DNA of 64,000 bases, from positions 28,435-92,434 of the forward strand of contig FR893385.1 in the NCBI GenBank assembly GCA_000433315.1, read 5' to 3'. This DNA comes from Firmicutes bacterium CAG:345 (GTDB lineage Bacteria > Bacillota_I > Bacilli_A > RFN20 > CAG-288). Below, piece by piece: positions 52,301-60,522 of this stretch (position 1 is its first letter; every line of letters begins with the position of its first letter). The notes beneath the pieces are model-generated. The model was not told where the DNA came from. It ran no database searches and saw nothing but the letters and a program-made list of their open reading frames with translations. A program made the position numbers and the translations under genes.

Positions 52301-52330
52301 TAAACTCAAAAACAATGATATTTTTTTCAT
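49322..52330 (-). CDS. Large surface lipoprotein with GLUG repeats and Ig-like domains
   Basis: 1002 residues. The signal LFLSLLTLLSISSCTPK gives a lipid-anchored Cys. Two Ig/cadherin-like domains follow (about 25-190). Then come GLUG-type units such as GGLVGSNSGIIENC, VGGFAGSNFGTIRNCYSSND and, at the end, GGLVGMMTGNSIVENCHLEN and VGGVVGRLFEGQVLACTYNG; these build a beta-helix. In between are BIG-like domains (ITVQLGKRIRDISLDNVLTN). The chain ends right after a repeat with no cell-wall anchor. Because it sits between the ROK gene and the permeases, polysaccharide capture at the cell surface is inferred. Confidence 0.75.
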   Translation of the reverse strand: MKKISLFLSLLTLLSISSCTPKINKLSFEKNEYIVHSGEKISVVQNVSDVNYLIIGKNDYSIYLDEKTGIFKFDDMIPNYLQVMVIAKKDTLESEPIVVTLIHDYRQSEVSFNNLTDYIMNGEIISAQSSLSYSITYSLKDEVDGISIDSSSGKVNFAPSVLNDQAFTVVAKTHGNVQSEKTFYAIKSNFAKVENTRQAIEKNGNVDAIYFLDFSEIPDIEEKGIIALTTSRNNPVSSENYQYDKNQKKLRISSKYLSTLPYGENTLKIITARNTISINVEVATKFIYTAEDLQSINKNEESLSGYYILMDDIDLSSYLSENCEGYNDGKGWIPIGQYNDVTDSNVATRFAFKGTFDGNGHVVSNLLMNNKKDTYAFNAGLFGYVTSSATIRNLGVSGNLNVASYSGGLVGSNSGIIENCWSDVYLDVFSGESAYRYVGGFAGSNFGTIRNCYSSNDVRSDTYYGAFIGSNEGEITNCFARVQNNVQNFAGLGTIDDTSNHLFLTEQEMKSYDYSSVFSQDYWNIKDSDYPTLKENLKQYAVNKFEIDPNILKNNYYIGDKIDLNVNIYPRNYQEEYEEKVVYSIEKNGGAKIENGKILNTLNASKNEIVVNASIEIEGQTYFSSITIQLGKRIRDISLDNVLTNVTAGSSYKLEANLSPLDATEKVVYHLLGENLEGITVFGDTLNIEEDVTADSFQIYGSNQNNTIRSEIITVSIKKLQRINFSTIYLDDKNFEFILPSDKIKNISYLGQNVNYQQNGNIITISKDLFEDKKDEKLDFIFEDENQNLFIGSGYYLSHNAFTLDSIKEKENDIIEISSKEDFYKYFNLNESSYQSSKYENYNKTYVLTKDIDFQDDLINGIGFTKDGMTSHPFAGTIYGLGHTISNYQIKQNEYALIDSSSDSKNYGVGLFASLSGRLYDINIKNVKVSGKNFVGGLVGMMTGNSIVENCHLENETNSNITGYNNYIYTVGDIRVGGVVGRLFEGQVLACTYNGKEKNTIG

Positions 52331-52331
52331 T

Positions 52332-53204
52332 TTATCCTTTTAATCCTCCAGCAACTGTATTTTCTACAATCTTCTTTTGGAAGATACAATAAATTATTAA
52401 AACAGGAAGAATAGAAATAATAATGGCAGCAAAAATCATCGGATAATTGCCTTGACTTTGAAGTTCCATCTGAATAGCTTGTAAACCAACCGCTAAAGTT
52501 TTATGGCTTTTCAAAAACAAGAAAGGAGTTGAATAATCATTCCATAAAGCAATTGATTGTAAGATACAACAAGCGATGATTGGGCCTTTGCACATTGGAA
52601 TCATCACTTTAAAAAATATACCAAAATGTCCCGCCCCATCCATCTGCGCTGCTTCTGCATAGTTCCATGAAATACTTTGGAAAGATGAATGTAAAAGAAT
52701 AAAGTTAAAGCCAAAGGCTCCTGAATATAAAAATAGCACTCCTAAAATAGAATCATCTAAATGCAAAAACTCCATAAATCTAATTTGAGCCGGTAAAGTT
52801 CCAACAATTGGAACTACCATTGCAAATATCGCCATTCCATATAAAATTTTCTTTCCAGGAAAATCATATTTAGCTACACAATAAGCCGCACATGCAGAGA
52901 AAAATACATTCACCAATGTCCCAAGAATAGTTAATATCAAGGAATATCCAATCATCGATAATAAATTTTCCCCTTGTAAATTTTCCTGCAAAATTTTAAT
53001 GTAGTTAGTAAAATCCCAATTGGATGGCCAAGACCAATAATCTTTCAATGATGTTAAATGTCTCCATTCATCAACATTTCTAAATGAATTTAAAAGCATC
53101 CAAACAAAAGGAAATAATAAAGATATTGAATATATAGCAAATACCGCAAATGCAACCCAAATACCAATCGATAACATTGGATTTTTTCTTTTCTTATTTT
53201 TCAT
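52332..53204 (-). CDS. Sugar ABC transporter permease, MalG type
   Basis: 290 residues from ATG 53204, which follows TAGGTGATAAAT (a GTG at 53213 is in frame). Six helices and the EAA loop YAEAAQMDGAGHFGIFFKVM followed by IPMCKGPII are characteristic for CUT1 inner-membrane subunits that touch the ATPase. The protein ends VENTVAGGLKG, as is usual for MalG types. Confidence 0.93.
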   Translation of the reverse strand: MKNKKRKNPMLSIGIWVAFAVFAIYSISLLFPFVWMLLNSFRNVDEWRHLTSLKDYWSWPSNWDFTNYIKILQENLQGENLLSMIGYSLILTILGTLVNVFFSACAAYCVAKYDFPGKKILYGMAIFAMVVPIVGTLPAQIRFMEFLHLDDSILGVLFLYSGAFGFNFILLHSSFQSISWNYAEAAQMDGAGHFGIFFKVMIPMCKGPIIACCILQSIALWNDYSTPFLFLKSHKTLAVGLQAIQMELQSQGNYPMIFAAIIISILPVLIIYCIFQKKIVENTVAGGLKG

Positions 53205-53213
53205 ATTTATCAC

Positions 53214-54188
53214 CTAACATTCAGTATCAGAATATCTTCGGGAAAGTTGCTTTCTGATAAGTAAAATCGTAGGCGCAAGAATGACAGAGAAAAGCAAGCC
53301 GAATGCTGCAAAATATGGATATTGAGTCGGATTATTAATTCCATTAAAAATAGTTCCAGCAATTGTTTCATTATTATTGAGATTAAATAAAACAGGTTGG
53401 AGATATAAAGTTAAAACGTTTGTCATCCCTAAAACAACTAAAGTTATTACCGTCGGCCAAACCATTGGAATCATGATTTTAGAAAATTGTTTGAAATTTC
53501 CAGCACCATCCATCTGAGCTGATTCAAAAAGTTCTTTCGGAATACGTCCAATTGCTCCAGAAAGCAATAAAACATTATATCCTAATCCAGCCCAAATACA
53601 ATAAATATAAACAATAATAGAAGTACTCGGCCATGTTTCAAAACGAATTCCCATAGCCCGAAATAAAGGATATAAAATTCCAGCACTCGAATCGATAGTC
53701 TGCATACGGAAAGCATAGACTAATGCAACTGTAGAAATAATATTTGGAAGGAAGAAAATTACTCTAAAGACATTAGCTAATGGCATTTTTTTAGATAAGA
53801 AATAAGAACAGACCAATGCTAAAGGCAAACTGATAAAAATTGTTATCAAACCATATCCTAAAGAATTCAATAAAATCATTAAATTGTACGGAATTCTTGC
53901 ACCATTTGATAAAGTAATCGATCCTAAATTAGGATCAAAAATTCTTTTGATAACATTGATAAAATTATCAAATCCTGCAAATGAAACATTTCCTTCCAAA
54001 GATATTTTTTCAAAAGATAATATAATAGAATAAGAATTGACAAATATCCAAGTTGCAAGGAATTGGATAACAGGATAGGCCAACAAAACAGCAACGAAAA
54101 TCAATTCCTTTTTTCTTTTTCTGGACATCTTTTTCTTTTTAGGAGCTCCAGTAGTACATTTCTCCTCTAATTTAATTTCTTTTTCCAT
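53214..54188 (-). CDS. Sugar ABC transporter permease, MalF type
   Basis: 324 residues. A basic N-terminus rich in Lys is followed by six helices and the EAA loop LFESAQMDGAGNFKQFSKIM then IPMVWPTVITL. It pairs with the MalG-type permease directly downstream. Its stop codon overlaps the ribosome site of that gene. Confidence 0.93.
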   Translation of the reverse strand: MEKEIKLEEKCTTGAPKKKKMSRKRKKELIFVAVLLAYPVIQFLATWIFVNSYSIILSFEKISLEGNVSFAGFDNFINVIKRIFDPNLGSITLSNGARIPYNLMILLNSLGYGLITIFISLPLALVCSYFLSKKMPLANVFRVIFFLPNIISTVALVYAFRMQTIDSSAGILYPLFRAMGIRFETWPSTSIIVYIYCIWAGLGYNVLLLSGAIGRIPKELFESAQMDGAGNFKQFSKIMIPMVWPTVITLVVLGMTNVLTLYLQPVLFNLNNNETIAGTIFNGINNPTQYPYFAAFGLLFSVILAPTILLIRKQLSRRYSDTEC

Positions 54189-54203
54189 ATTAGTTTCCTC
54201 AAT

Positions 54204-55592
54204 TTATTTTTGATACAAGGAAACATTATCTATATAAATAGTATTTCCTTTACTGCTTTCAACATTGATTCTAATTCTTTGAGTATTTTTGGGGGCAATT
54301 CCATCTATCATATATAAATTCAAATTATCGGAATCAACTTCAACTTCTTTAAATTCTAGAATTTCTGTATCAGTAGCTCCGTAATATCTTAAAACTACCT
54401 TTCCCTTTCCTTTTCCATAAAAAGAAAGTGTATGTTCAAAATTTTCATAGACTGAATCAATTATTTGATAAGCTAATCCTTCATCTTTGACAAATAAACA
54501 TTTAGATTCATCTTTTCCTTCATATTCAATTACATTGCAAACCTCTTCAATTTCTTTATCTTCTGTTATTCTTTTAGTTGCATTCCAACCGCCGATTCTC
54601 GAATTTTTCAACAAGACGTTATCAAAATCACCATTAGAAATTTTATTATTAACCGGAGAAGAAATTGGCTCGCTTGGATATTCATAATCTTCTGCATATC
54701 CATTGACAGCAGGATTAAATTTTGTAAAAGGCTGATCTAAAAAAGGAATATATTTCACATAATCAACATACATATAATCTGTTTCAAAATTTGCTGTTCC
54801 AACAAATGCCGAAGTTACTGGAAACCAACATCCAACCCAAAGTCGAGATTGCATCAGAGGAACAAAAACATTAGAGATAGCTGATATTTTTCCATCTACA
54901 TAATAAATAACTTTTTCAGGATTAGTGTACCAATCAAATCCAAAGGTATGCCATTCTCCATCATTATAATAAGAAGGGCTTCCATTAATTGTCTCAGAAT
55001 TTACATCTTGAGAATTTGAAAACTGCTCGGTTATATAATTTGTATTTAAAACATTAGTAAATGATATCGTATTACTTCTTGTTCCACCAGGAAGTTCAAT
55101 ATCTATTTCATGATTCAATGCATTTTCAGTGTCATACGCGAATGTCCAAAAAGCAGAGCAAGCACCTTGTCGAGGCAAAACTTTCATTTTAATTTCATAT
55201 CTTCCTGATTGAACAAGAAATTTTGAAATTAGAGCTCCACCAGTATAGCGACCATCTTTAATATCACCAACTCCTCTTATATCATTATCGTCATAATAAG
55301 CACCATTAGCTTGAATAACTAAAGAACCATCATCGGTATATTTTATATTTTCTGGAATTACTCCACCATTAGAGCCACCCCATGCTTGTTTTCCAATATA
55401 CCAATTTTCTTTTGATACTCCAGTAGAAAAATCATCAAAAAAAGCATTATCATAATCCAATTTAACATTTTCTAACAAAGAAATATCATCCCCGATTTTC
55501 ATTTCCGTAGAATTTGATGTATTATTAGAACAAGAGGTCAAACAAAGTATAATAGATAAGAAAGAAATTCCTCTAATTATTTTCAAACTCAT
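54204..55592 (-). CDS. GH16 endo-glycanase lipoprotein with C-terminal binding domain
   Basis: 462 residues. The signal SFLSIILCLTSCSNN gives lipidation at Cys21. The GH16 domain spans about 48-290, with GGALISKFLVQSGRYEIKMK and the catalytic NHEIDIELPG (Glu162, Asp164, Glu166), then WHTFGFDWYTNPEKVIYYVD. The C-terminal 150 residues form a jelly-roll of the carbohydrate-binding type (ISNGDFDNVLLKNSRIGGWN, NTIYIDNVSLYQK). GH16 enzymes cut beta-1,3/1,4-glucans, galactans or poly-LacNAc; which one applies here is not clear. AGGAGG precedes the ATG. It is the first gene of the 16.6-kb minus-strand operon. Confidence 0.9.
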   Translation of the reverse strand: MSLKIIRGISFLSIILCLTSCSNNTSNSTEMKIGDDISLLENVKLDYDNAFFDDFSTGVSKENWYIGKQAWGGSNGGVIPENIKYTDDGSLVIQANGAYYDDNDIRGVGDIKDGRYTGGALISKFLVQSGRYEIKMKVLPRQGACSAFWTFAYDTENALNHEIDIELPGGTRSNTISFTNVLNTNYITEQFSNSQDVNSETINGSPSYYNDGEWHTFGFDWYTNPEKVIYYVDGKISAISNVFVPLMQSRLWVGCWFPVTSAFVGTANFETDYMYVDYVKYIPFLDQPFTKFNPAVNGYAEDYEYPSEPISSPVNNKISNGDFDNVLLKNSRIGGWNATKRITEDKEIEEVCNVIEYEGKDESKCLFVKDEGLAYQIIDSVYENFEHTLSFYGKGKGKVVLRYYGATDTEILEFKEVEVDSDNLNLYMIDGIAPKNTQRIRINVESSKGNTIYIDNVSLYQK

Positions 55593-55647
55593 ATAGAACC
55601 TCCTATGTATAATTTATCTTAACACAGGCATATTTCCAATGCAATAT

Positions 55648-55660
55648 TTAACTTTGTTAA
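55648..55660. promoter_or_regulatory. Palindromic operator 1 (probable ROK binding site)
   Basis: TTAAC-TTT-GTTAA, a perfect palindrome around a 3-base centre. It lies upstream of a minus-strand promoter candidate (TTGCAT, 17 bases, TAAGAT) that would drive the GH16-to-nagA operon. Confidence 0.7.
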
Positions 55661-55715
55661 AAAATAAAAGAAAGCCTTTTCAATAGTGTTTTATTGAAAT
55701 AAATACGCTTTTCTC

Positions 55716-55744
55716 TTGACTATATCCATATTTGAATCTATAAT
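55716..55744 (+). promoter_or_regulatory. Promoter of the sugar-binding protein gene
   Basis: TTGACT (55716-55721), 17 bases, TATAAT (55739-55744). Operator 2 starts 14 bases after the -10 box. Confidence 0.85.
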
Positions 55745-55757
55745 TTAATCATATTAT

Positions 55758-55770
55758 TTAACTTTGTTAA
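55758..55770. promoter_or_regulatory. Palindromic operator 2 (probable ROK binding site)
   Basis: The same TTAACTTTGTTAA as operator 1, 110 bases away, in the longer shared context TATTTAACTTTGTTAAAAAA. It sits just past the predicted transcription start and before AGGAGA, so a bound repressor would block the binding-protein gene. Confidence 0.72.
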
Positions 55771-55786
55771 AAAAGGAGATAAGCTG

Positions 55787-57214
55787 ATGAAAAAGAAATA
55801 TGTAGCATGTTTTTTAGCAACATGCCTAGTATCCACTGTCCTTGCAAGTTGCAACAATAATACTACAAACGAAAAAGAATTAAAAATTGTTTATTATTCA
55901 GCAGGTTATGGTGAAAAATGGATAAACGATTTAGTTTCTATATTTGAAAAGAACCATGAAGGTGTTAAAGTTAATTTAGAAGCGAGTTACAATGCTGAAA
56001 GCATTATCAGACAAAATTTAAATTCATCAAGAAATAGCGATGACTTATACATTTCCACTGGTTCAACCTGGAAATCATATGCTGCAACAGGTAAGTTTGC
56101 AGATTTAACTGATTTTCTAAATGAAACAGTCGATTCCACTTCCAATATTACCGTAAAAGATAAAATCAACGACGAATATAAAGATTCTATTTATTATAAA
56201 AGAAGTGATGGCTCTACAAAATCTTATCGATTACCTTTTACTTCCGGTGTAGGCGGAATATTCTATAATAAAAAGATGTTTGAAAGCAATGGTTGGAAAA
56301 TTCCAGAAACCTATAAAGAACTTATGAATCTTTGCGAAACTATCGTTAAAAATCCCGTTGCTGTTCCAGGTGATCCTGATGGTACAACTATGGTTAAACC
56401 TTTTGTTTATACTGGATCAAATACTGATTACTTTGATTACACAGTTTTTGACTGGTGGAGTCAAATTGTTGGCAAAGATGCTATTCAAAACTTTTTAAAA
56501 TATGATAATCCTGAAAACTTCGATGTCAGCAAAAATGAAACATATAATGGCTTAAAAACAGCAACTCAAAGATGGAATGATCTATTTGCTCCTGAAAAAG
56601 GGTATTATGTTTTAGATAGAAATGCAACAAGTGCAGCCGATGCTCAAAGAGATTTTATCAATGGCTATGCTGCTATGATGTTCAATGGTGATTGGCTATA
56701 TAATGAAGCCTTGAATTATACAAATAGTGGAACATTTGATTCAACATTTGAATTAGGCATTATGAAAACTCCTGTTCTTGAAGAAGCTAAGGAAGAATAT
56801 AAAGATACTTCTTATATTATCGGTGAAGATCAATATATTGCTATTCCTGCTTCTAGTTCTAAAAAGGAATTAGCGCAAGAATTTATCAAACTTATGATAA
56901 GTGATCAAGGATGTGAAATTTTTGCTAATGAGGGTCATGGTATCTTAGCCTATAAATCCGATTTTTCAAAAATGAATATTACCGATAGTTTTATGAATGA
57001 ATATTTAAACCTTAGAGAAAAATATACATATAAATTCACTAATTTCTCAAATGATAGAAAATATTTAACTAATTATATCGATATTTGGGGGACTTCTGCC
57101 ACCCGTCCATTCTTATCAATATTAAATGGTACTTTAAATATTGATAAAGCTTTTAATAATATCCGCGATACTGTCAATGCATCATGGAATGATTGGACTT
57201 CACAAAGCAATTAA
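55787..57214 (+). CDS. Extracellular sugar-binding lipoprotein of a CUT1 ABC importer
   Basis: 475 residues. The signal VACFLATCLVSTVLASCNNN lipidates Cys22. The body has the family-1 binding-protein pattern: LKIVYYSAGYGEKWINDLVS, then GVGGIFYNKKMFESNGWKIP, and DFINGYAAMMFNGDWLYNEA, ending with the usual WNDWTSQSN. It captures oligosaccharides outside the cell for the MalF/MalG pair encoded on the other strand. It is transcribed divergently from them under the same operator pair. Confidence 0.95.
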   Translation: MKKKYVACFLATCLVSTVLASCNNNTTNEKELKIVYYSAGYGEKWINDLVSIFEKNHEGVKVNLEASYNAESIIRQNLNSSRNSDDLYISTGSTWKSYAATGKFADLTDFLNETVDSTSNITVKDKINDEYKDSIYYKRSDGSTKSYRLPFTSGVGGIFYNKKMFESNGWKIPETYKELMNLCETIVKNPVAVPGDPDGTTMVKPFVYTGSNTDYFDYTVFDWWSQIVGKDAIQNFLKYDNPENFDVSKNETYNGLKTATQRWNDLFAPEKGYYVLDRNATSAADAQRDFINGYAAMMFNGDWLYNEALNYTNSGTFDSTFELGIMKTPVLEEAKEEYKDTSYIIGEDQYIAIPASSSKKELAQEFIKLMISDQGCEIFANEGHGILAYKSDFSKMNITDSFMNEYLNLREKYTYKFTNFSNDRKYLTNYIDIWGTSATRPFLSILNGTLNIDKAFNNIRDTVNASWNDWTSQSN

Positions 57215-57234
57215 AATTTTATATTATCAATCCT

Positions 57235-57268
57235 AAACTAAGAAGAAAACTAACTCTTCTTAGTTTTT
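57235..57268 (+). terminator. Terminator after the binding-protein gene
   Basis: AAACTAAGAAGA / TCTTCTTAGTTT plus T run. Confidence 0.88.
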
Positions 57269-57319
57269 ATTTGCAAAATAATAATATTTTAACTAGTATA
57301 ATTATATAGAGGAAGAAAA

Positions 57320-57862
57320 ATGAAATTAACAGTTAATAAAATCGATAAAAAATCAAAAGATTTTAAAGAAGCAAAAAAGCTATTAAAAAAGTCCTACGCT
57401 AAGGATGAACTATATCCGTTTTGGATAATGAACTTTATGGTAAAAAAAGGAAGAGCTGAATTTTTAGGCTTTTATGAAGAAGATAAATTCATTGGTGCAA
57501 CATTTACCACTTCAAGCAATAAAGGAATTTTAATATGGTATCTTGCTGTCAATGAAGAACTTCGTCATAAAGGATATGGATCAAAAATTATTTCTTCATT
57601 TAAAACCTTATTTAAAAATATAAATATTTATGCCCATGTTCCTCTTGTTGAAGACTACAAAAAATATCAAAATGAAATAGAAATTCTTGAGAAATTTTAT
57701 TCCAAAAATGGTTTCTATAACACAAAATATAAAATTGAAAATGATGGTGACCAACATATAGTATATTCCACAAGAATCTTCAATAAAGATGAATATATAT
57801 CCCTAGCAAAATTATTATCATTTGGTGTTTTTAAACCTAAAATTGAAAAGATTGATAAATAG
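57320..57862 (+). CDS. GNAT family acetyltransferase
   Basis: 180 residues. The acetyl-CoA region is YLAVNEELRHKGYGSKIISS (R-x2-G-x-G), followed by FYSKNGFYNTKYKIEND, the usual end of the fold. The start follows GAGGAAG. The substrate is unknown. It is six bases upstream of the DUF1275 gene and probably co-transcribed. Confidence 0.85.
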   Translation: MKLTVNKIDKKSKDFKEAKKLLKKSYAKDELYPFWIMNFMVKKGRAEFLGFYEEDKFIGATFTTSSNKGILIWYLAVNEELRHKGYGSKIISSFKTLFKNINIYAHVPLVEDYKKYQNEIEILEKFYSKNGFYNTKYKIENDGDQHIVYSTRIFNKDEYISLAKLLSFGVFKPKIEKIDK

Positions 57863-57867
57863 AATAA

Positions 57868-58605
57868 ATGAAAAATAAAATTATAAACAAAAGCTTCATC
57901 ATTGCTTTGCTTTTGTCTTTTTGTGGTGGATTCATTGAATTATATTCTGTTAAAATTCATGGGGTTTTTGCTTGTATGCAAACAGGAAATATGATAAATA
58001 TGTTTGCTAACTTTTTTGATAACAAAATATATTTAGGTTTAGAAAATATTTCCGTTGCAGTCATATTCTTCTTAGGATGTATACTTGCTGAAACATTAAA
58101 ACTTAAATTAGAAAACAAAATTAAATATTTCAACACATTAATTCTATTTTTAATGATTGTTTTTGCTTCTATTATTGTTATTTTTCCTTTAAATATTGAT
58201 AACGCATCAAAAAGTCAACCAAATATATATGATATTATTTCCAACGCTTGTCTAGCTTTAATTGGAGCTTTTCAATTTTGTATATTTAAGGAAGTAAATA
58301 ATATCGGTTATACTTCAACAATGATGACAGCCACACTTAGAAATATTTCTGCTAATCTAGTCAGTGGAATAATAGAAAAAAACAAAACAAAATTAGTAAT
58401 AACATTAGAATATATAGCTTTTCTTTTTTGTTTTATACTAGGTTCTATTATTTTTTATATTCTTTTTAAATATAATTCCAATAGAAATAATTTGTTATTA
58501 ATTCAATTATTACCATTAATAATTTCTTTTACTTTATTGATAACTTTAATCATTTCTATTTTTGTTGACAAAGAAAAATATAGTGATAAAAAAAATAAAA
58601 TATAA
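57868..58605 (+). CDS. DUF1275 (YoaK-like) membrane protein
   Basis: 245 residues, about six helices. FCGGFIELYSVKIHGVFACM then QTGNMINMF is the family signature (GG..D.Y....G.FA..QTGN). Function unknown. It is tightly linked to the GNAT gene. Confidence 0.85.
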   Translation: MKNKIINKSFIIALLLSFCGGFIELYSVKIHGVFACMQTGNMINMFANFFDNKIYLGLENISVAVIFFLGCILAETLKLKLENKIKYFNTLILFLMIVFASIIVIFPLNIDNASKSQPNIYDIISNACLALIGAFQFCIFKEVNNIGYTSTMMTATLRNISANLVSGIIEKNKTKLVITLEYIAFLFCFILGSIIFYILFKYNSNRNNLLLIQLLPLIISFTLLITLIISIFVDKEKYSDKKNKI

Positions 58606-58665
58606 ATCACATAATAGAAACTTATTATTGAATTTTTTTCTTTTTTTTAGTATAAATAAACATAG

Positions 58666-58733
58666 AAAAAAGCAAAATTGTTGTAAAGCAATGACGCAAA
58701 ACTATAGGGTCCATTTTGGACAGCCAGTTGCCA
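58666..58733 (+). ncRNA. Cyclic-di-GMP-I (GEMM) riboswitch
   Basis: The stretch has the ordered GEMM signatures AAAGCAATGACGCAAAACTA, then TAGGGTCC-attt-TGGACAGCC and AGTTGCC, with GGTCC / GGAC forming one stem and GCAA / TTGC the closing stem. It lies 30 bases before the start of a secreted protein gene with AGGAG in between. No terminator is visible, so control could be at translation or through a longer structure. Confidence 0.85.
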
Positions 58734-58762
58734 ATATATTAGGAGAATAGAACTGGAATACT

Positions 58763-59653
58763 ATGGATAAAAGTAAATTTAAAACTATGTTGTTATCATT
58801 AGTAATGTGTAGCAGTTGTGTTTTAGCTACTGCTTTTTCTACAGTAGCCTGGTTCGAAGCTAAAAGACAACAAGAAATAGCTGGGGACAACCATATTAAT
58901 GTTGTTAGTTTTGATTCTAAAATAACTTTATTTGAAGCTTATAAATTTAATTATAGCCTTTTAAGTACAGAAGAAGAAGCAATATATGATTACGATAATC
59001 CTTCAACTGGAAAAGTAATAAAAATTGAAGAAGCAAATGTCGCTAATGCAAAAATGAATATTTTTGATCCCGCATATTTAATTATTAACGATAATGCTGA
59101 TCTATATAGTCTTAATACAAATATCGTTTATAAAATTGTATTAGAAACAGAAATTCCCGAGAAAGTAAATGTACTTATTTCTTTTGTAAAAAAAGAAATG
59201 AGTAGAGAAAAAGATAACCTATATATATCTCGCTATACTGATATTCAAGTTTTTTCTCAAGCAGAAGTTAACAATTGTATAAAATCAGAAACAGAAACTT
59301 CTACTTTTTATCCAGATTTTTATAAAGATACAGAAAATAAAACTGATTATGATCCTACATATTATGCTGTTTCTTATCTATCAAAAATTTATAAAGATGA
59401 TGATGTACTAGGAAAGAAACATCTTTATGATAGTACTAAAAAAGAAGACTACAATACTGAAGCAAATGAAATTACAATTAGACACGATAATGATTCTATA
59501 TCTAATATTTCTGGAGGTAGTGAATTTGCCTACTACATTAATATTAATTATTCTCCAGATCAATTAAAAGAATTTGCATTTAGAGGACAAGATGGTGCTA
59601 TCCCAGTCTATTATGATTGCGATATAAAAATAATTATTGGAGAAGGAAGTTAA
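58763..59653 (+). CDS. Secreted protein of the SipW/TasA (camelysin-like) type
   Basis: 296 residues. The signal region FKTMLLSLVMCSSCVLATAF followed by STVAWFEAKRQQ resembles the SipW-dependent signals of TasA and camelysin-like proteins (short, Cys-containing, then A-x-x-x-AWF). The mature part is beta-rich with no Cys near the end and closes with YDCDIKIIIGEGS. TasA-type proteins form biofilm fibres; here the c-di-GMP riboswitch just upstream supports a role in surface attachment or matrix. No sipW-like peptidase is in the window. GGAATACT precedes the ATG. Confidence 0.6.
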   Translation: MDKSKFKTMLLSLVMCSSCVLATAFSTVAWFEAKRQQEIAGDNHINVVSFDSKITLFEAYKFNYSLLSTEEEAIYDYDNPSTGKVIKIEEANVANAKMNIFDPAYLIINDNADLYSLNTNIVYKIVLETEIPEKVNVLISFVKKEMSREKDNLYISRYTDIQVFSQAEVNNCIKSETETSTFYPDFYKDTENKTDYDPTYYAVSYLSKIYKDDDVLGKKHLYDSTKKEDYNTEANEITIRHDNDSISNISGGSEFAYYININYSPDQLKEFAFRGQDGAIPVYYDCDIKIIIGEGS

Positions 59654-59672
59654 AAATTTAACTTCTTTTTTT
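59646..59672 (+). terminator. Terminator after the secreted protein gene
   Basis: GAAGTTAAA / TTTAACTTC plus T run, overlapping the stop codon. Confidence 0.85.
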
Positions 59673-59689
59673 AAAATTATATTTTCCTA

Positions 59690-60182
59690 TCAGTAGTAAA
59701 ATCCTTCCTGATAAAGCCTTTTTATAAAAGTAAAGATTTGTTTTTCATCCACTTCAAAATGAAAAACAAATGAGAAGCCTATTTCAATTTCATTACAATT
59801 ACGCGCATTTTCTTTTAGATCTTCCACAGTTTATCCAGGATGATAGAAATCAATAAGATAATCTTCAATACCATATGCTTCAAATTCTTATCCATCAATT
59901 TTTTTAAAAGAATACATCAATACCATATTCCGTTTCAACTTTGTAGATACAGATATTTTATCAAATTAAATCTCAATATCACAAAGACCCTTTAAACTAA
60001 TTACTGAAATTAGGATAAGACTCTCGTATTCAATTTCCTTTTTCATCTTTATGATAATGAACATTATACCAACTAGATTTTATTTCACAAATCCTATCGA
60101 ATAAAACATCATAAATTTCTTTTTGCCTATATTCTAAATGATGATAAGCTGTATTTATTTCATTCAATACATTAATATTCAT
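59690..60182 (-). pseudogene. Decayed gene for a ~160-aa protein of unknown function
   Basis: Starting at ATG 60182 the sequence reads MNINVLNEINTAYHHLEYRQ and KEIYDVLFDRICEIKSSWYN, then a stop. Further pieces in shifted frames give STKLKRNMVLMYSFKKIDG, EFEAYGIEDYLIDFYHPG, ENARNCNEIEIGFSFVFHFE and DEKQIFTFIKRLYQEGFYY before a final stop. At least four in-frame stops and one frame change interrupt it. The pieces line up as one former protein. Confidence 0.7.
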
Positions 60183-60522
60183 TCAATAATTTTACTAACA
60201 TTTAAAATAAAATCAGTTTTACTTCATCCAATATGACAGAAAAAATAACATCACCTCATAAAAAGTTTCACACGTATAGTGCTATATTTTATTCACAAAA
60301 ATACTAAAATAGTAATTCATATGACAGATTAATCTAAATCATTTTTTAATCAATTCTTATACCTTAATGCTTAACATACATTTACCATCATCAATATAAC
60401 ATCTACAATCCAAACCTAATCTTAAATCGGCTAATTAATAGATATTTTTCCTTAAAATTGTATTTAGGTACTTATTAATCTTCTGTACCCATTCAAGCAA
60501 TAATCTCATATAATTTTCAAAA
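60183..60522 (-). other. Stretch with further decayed coding sequence
   Basis: No intact gene. On the minus strand short pieces such as VPKYNFKEKYLLIS (about 60440-60490) look like a former protein, but stops occur every 10-20 codons and no family can be named. Confidence 0.4.
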
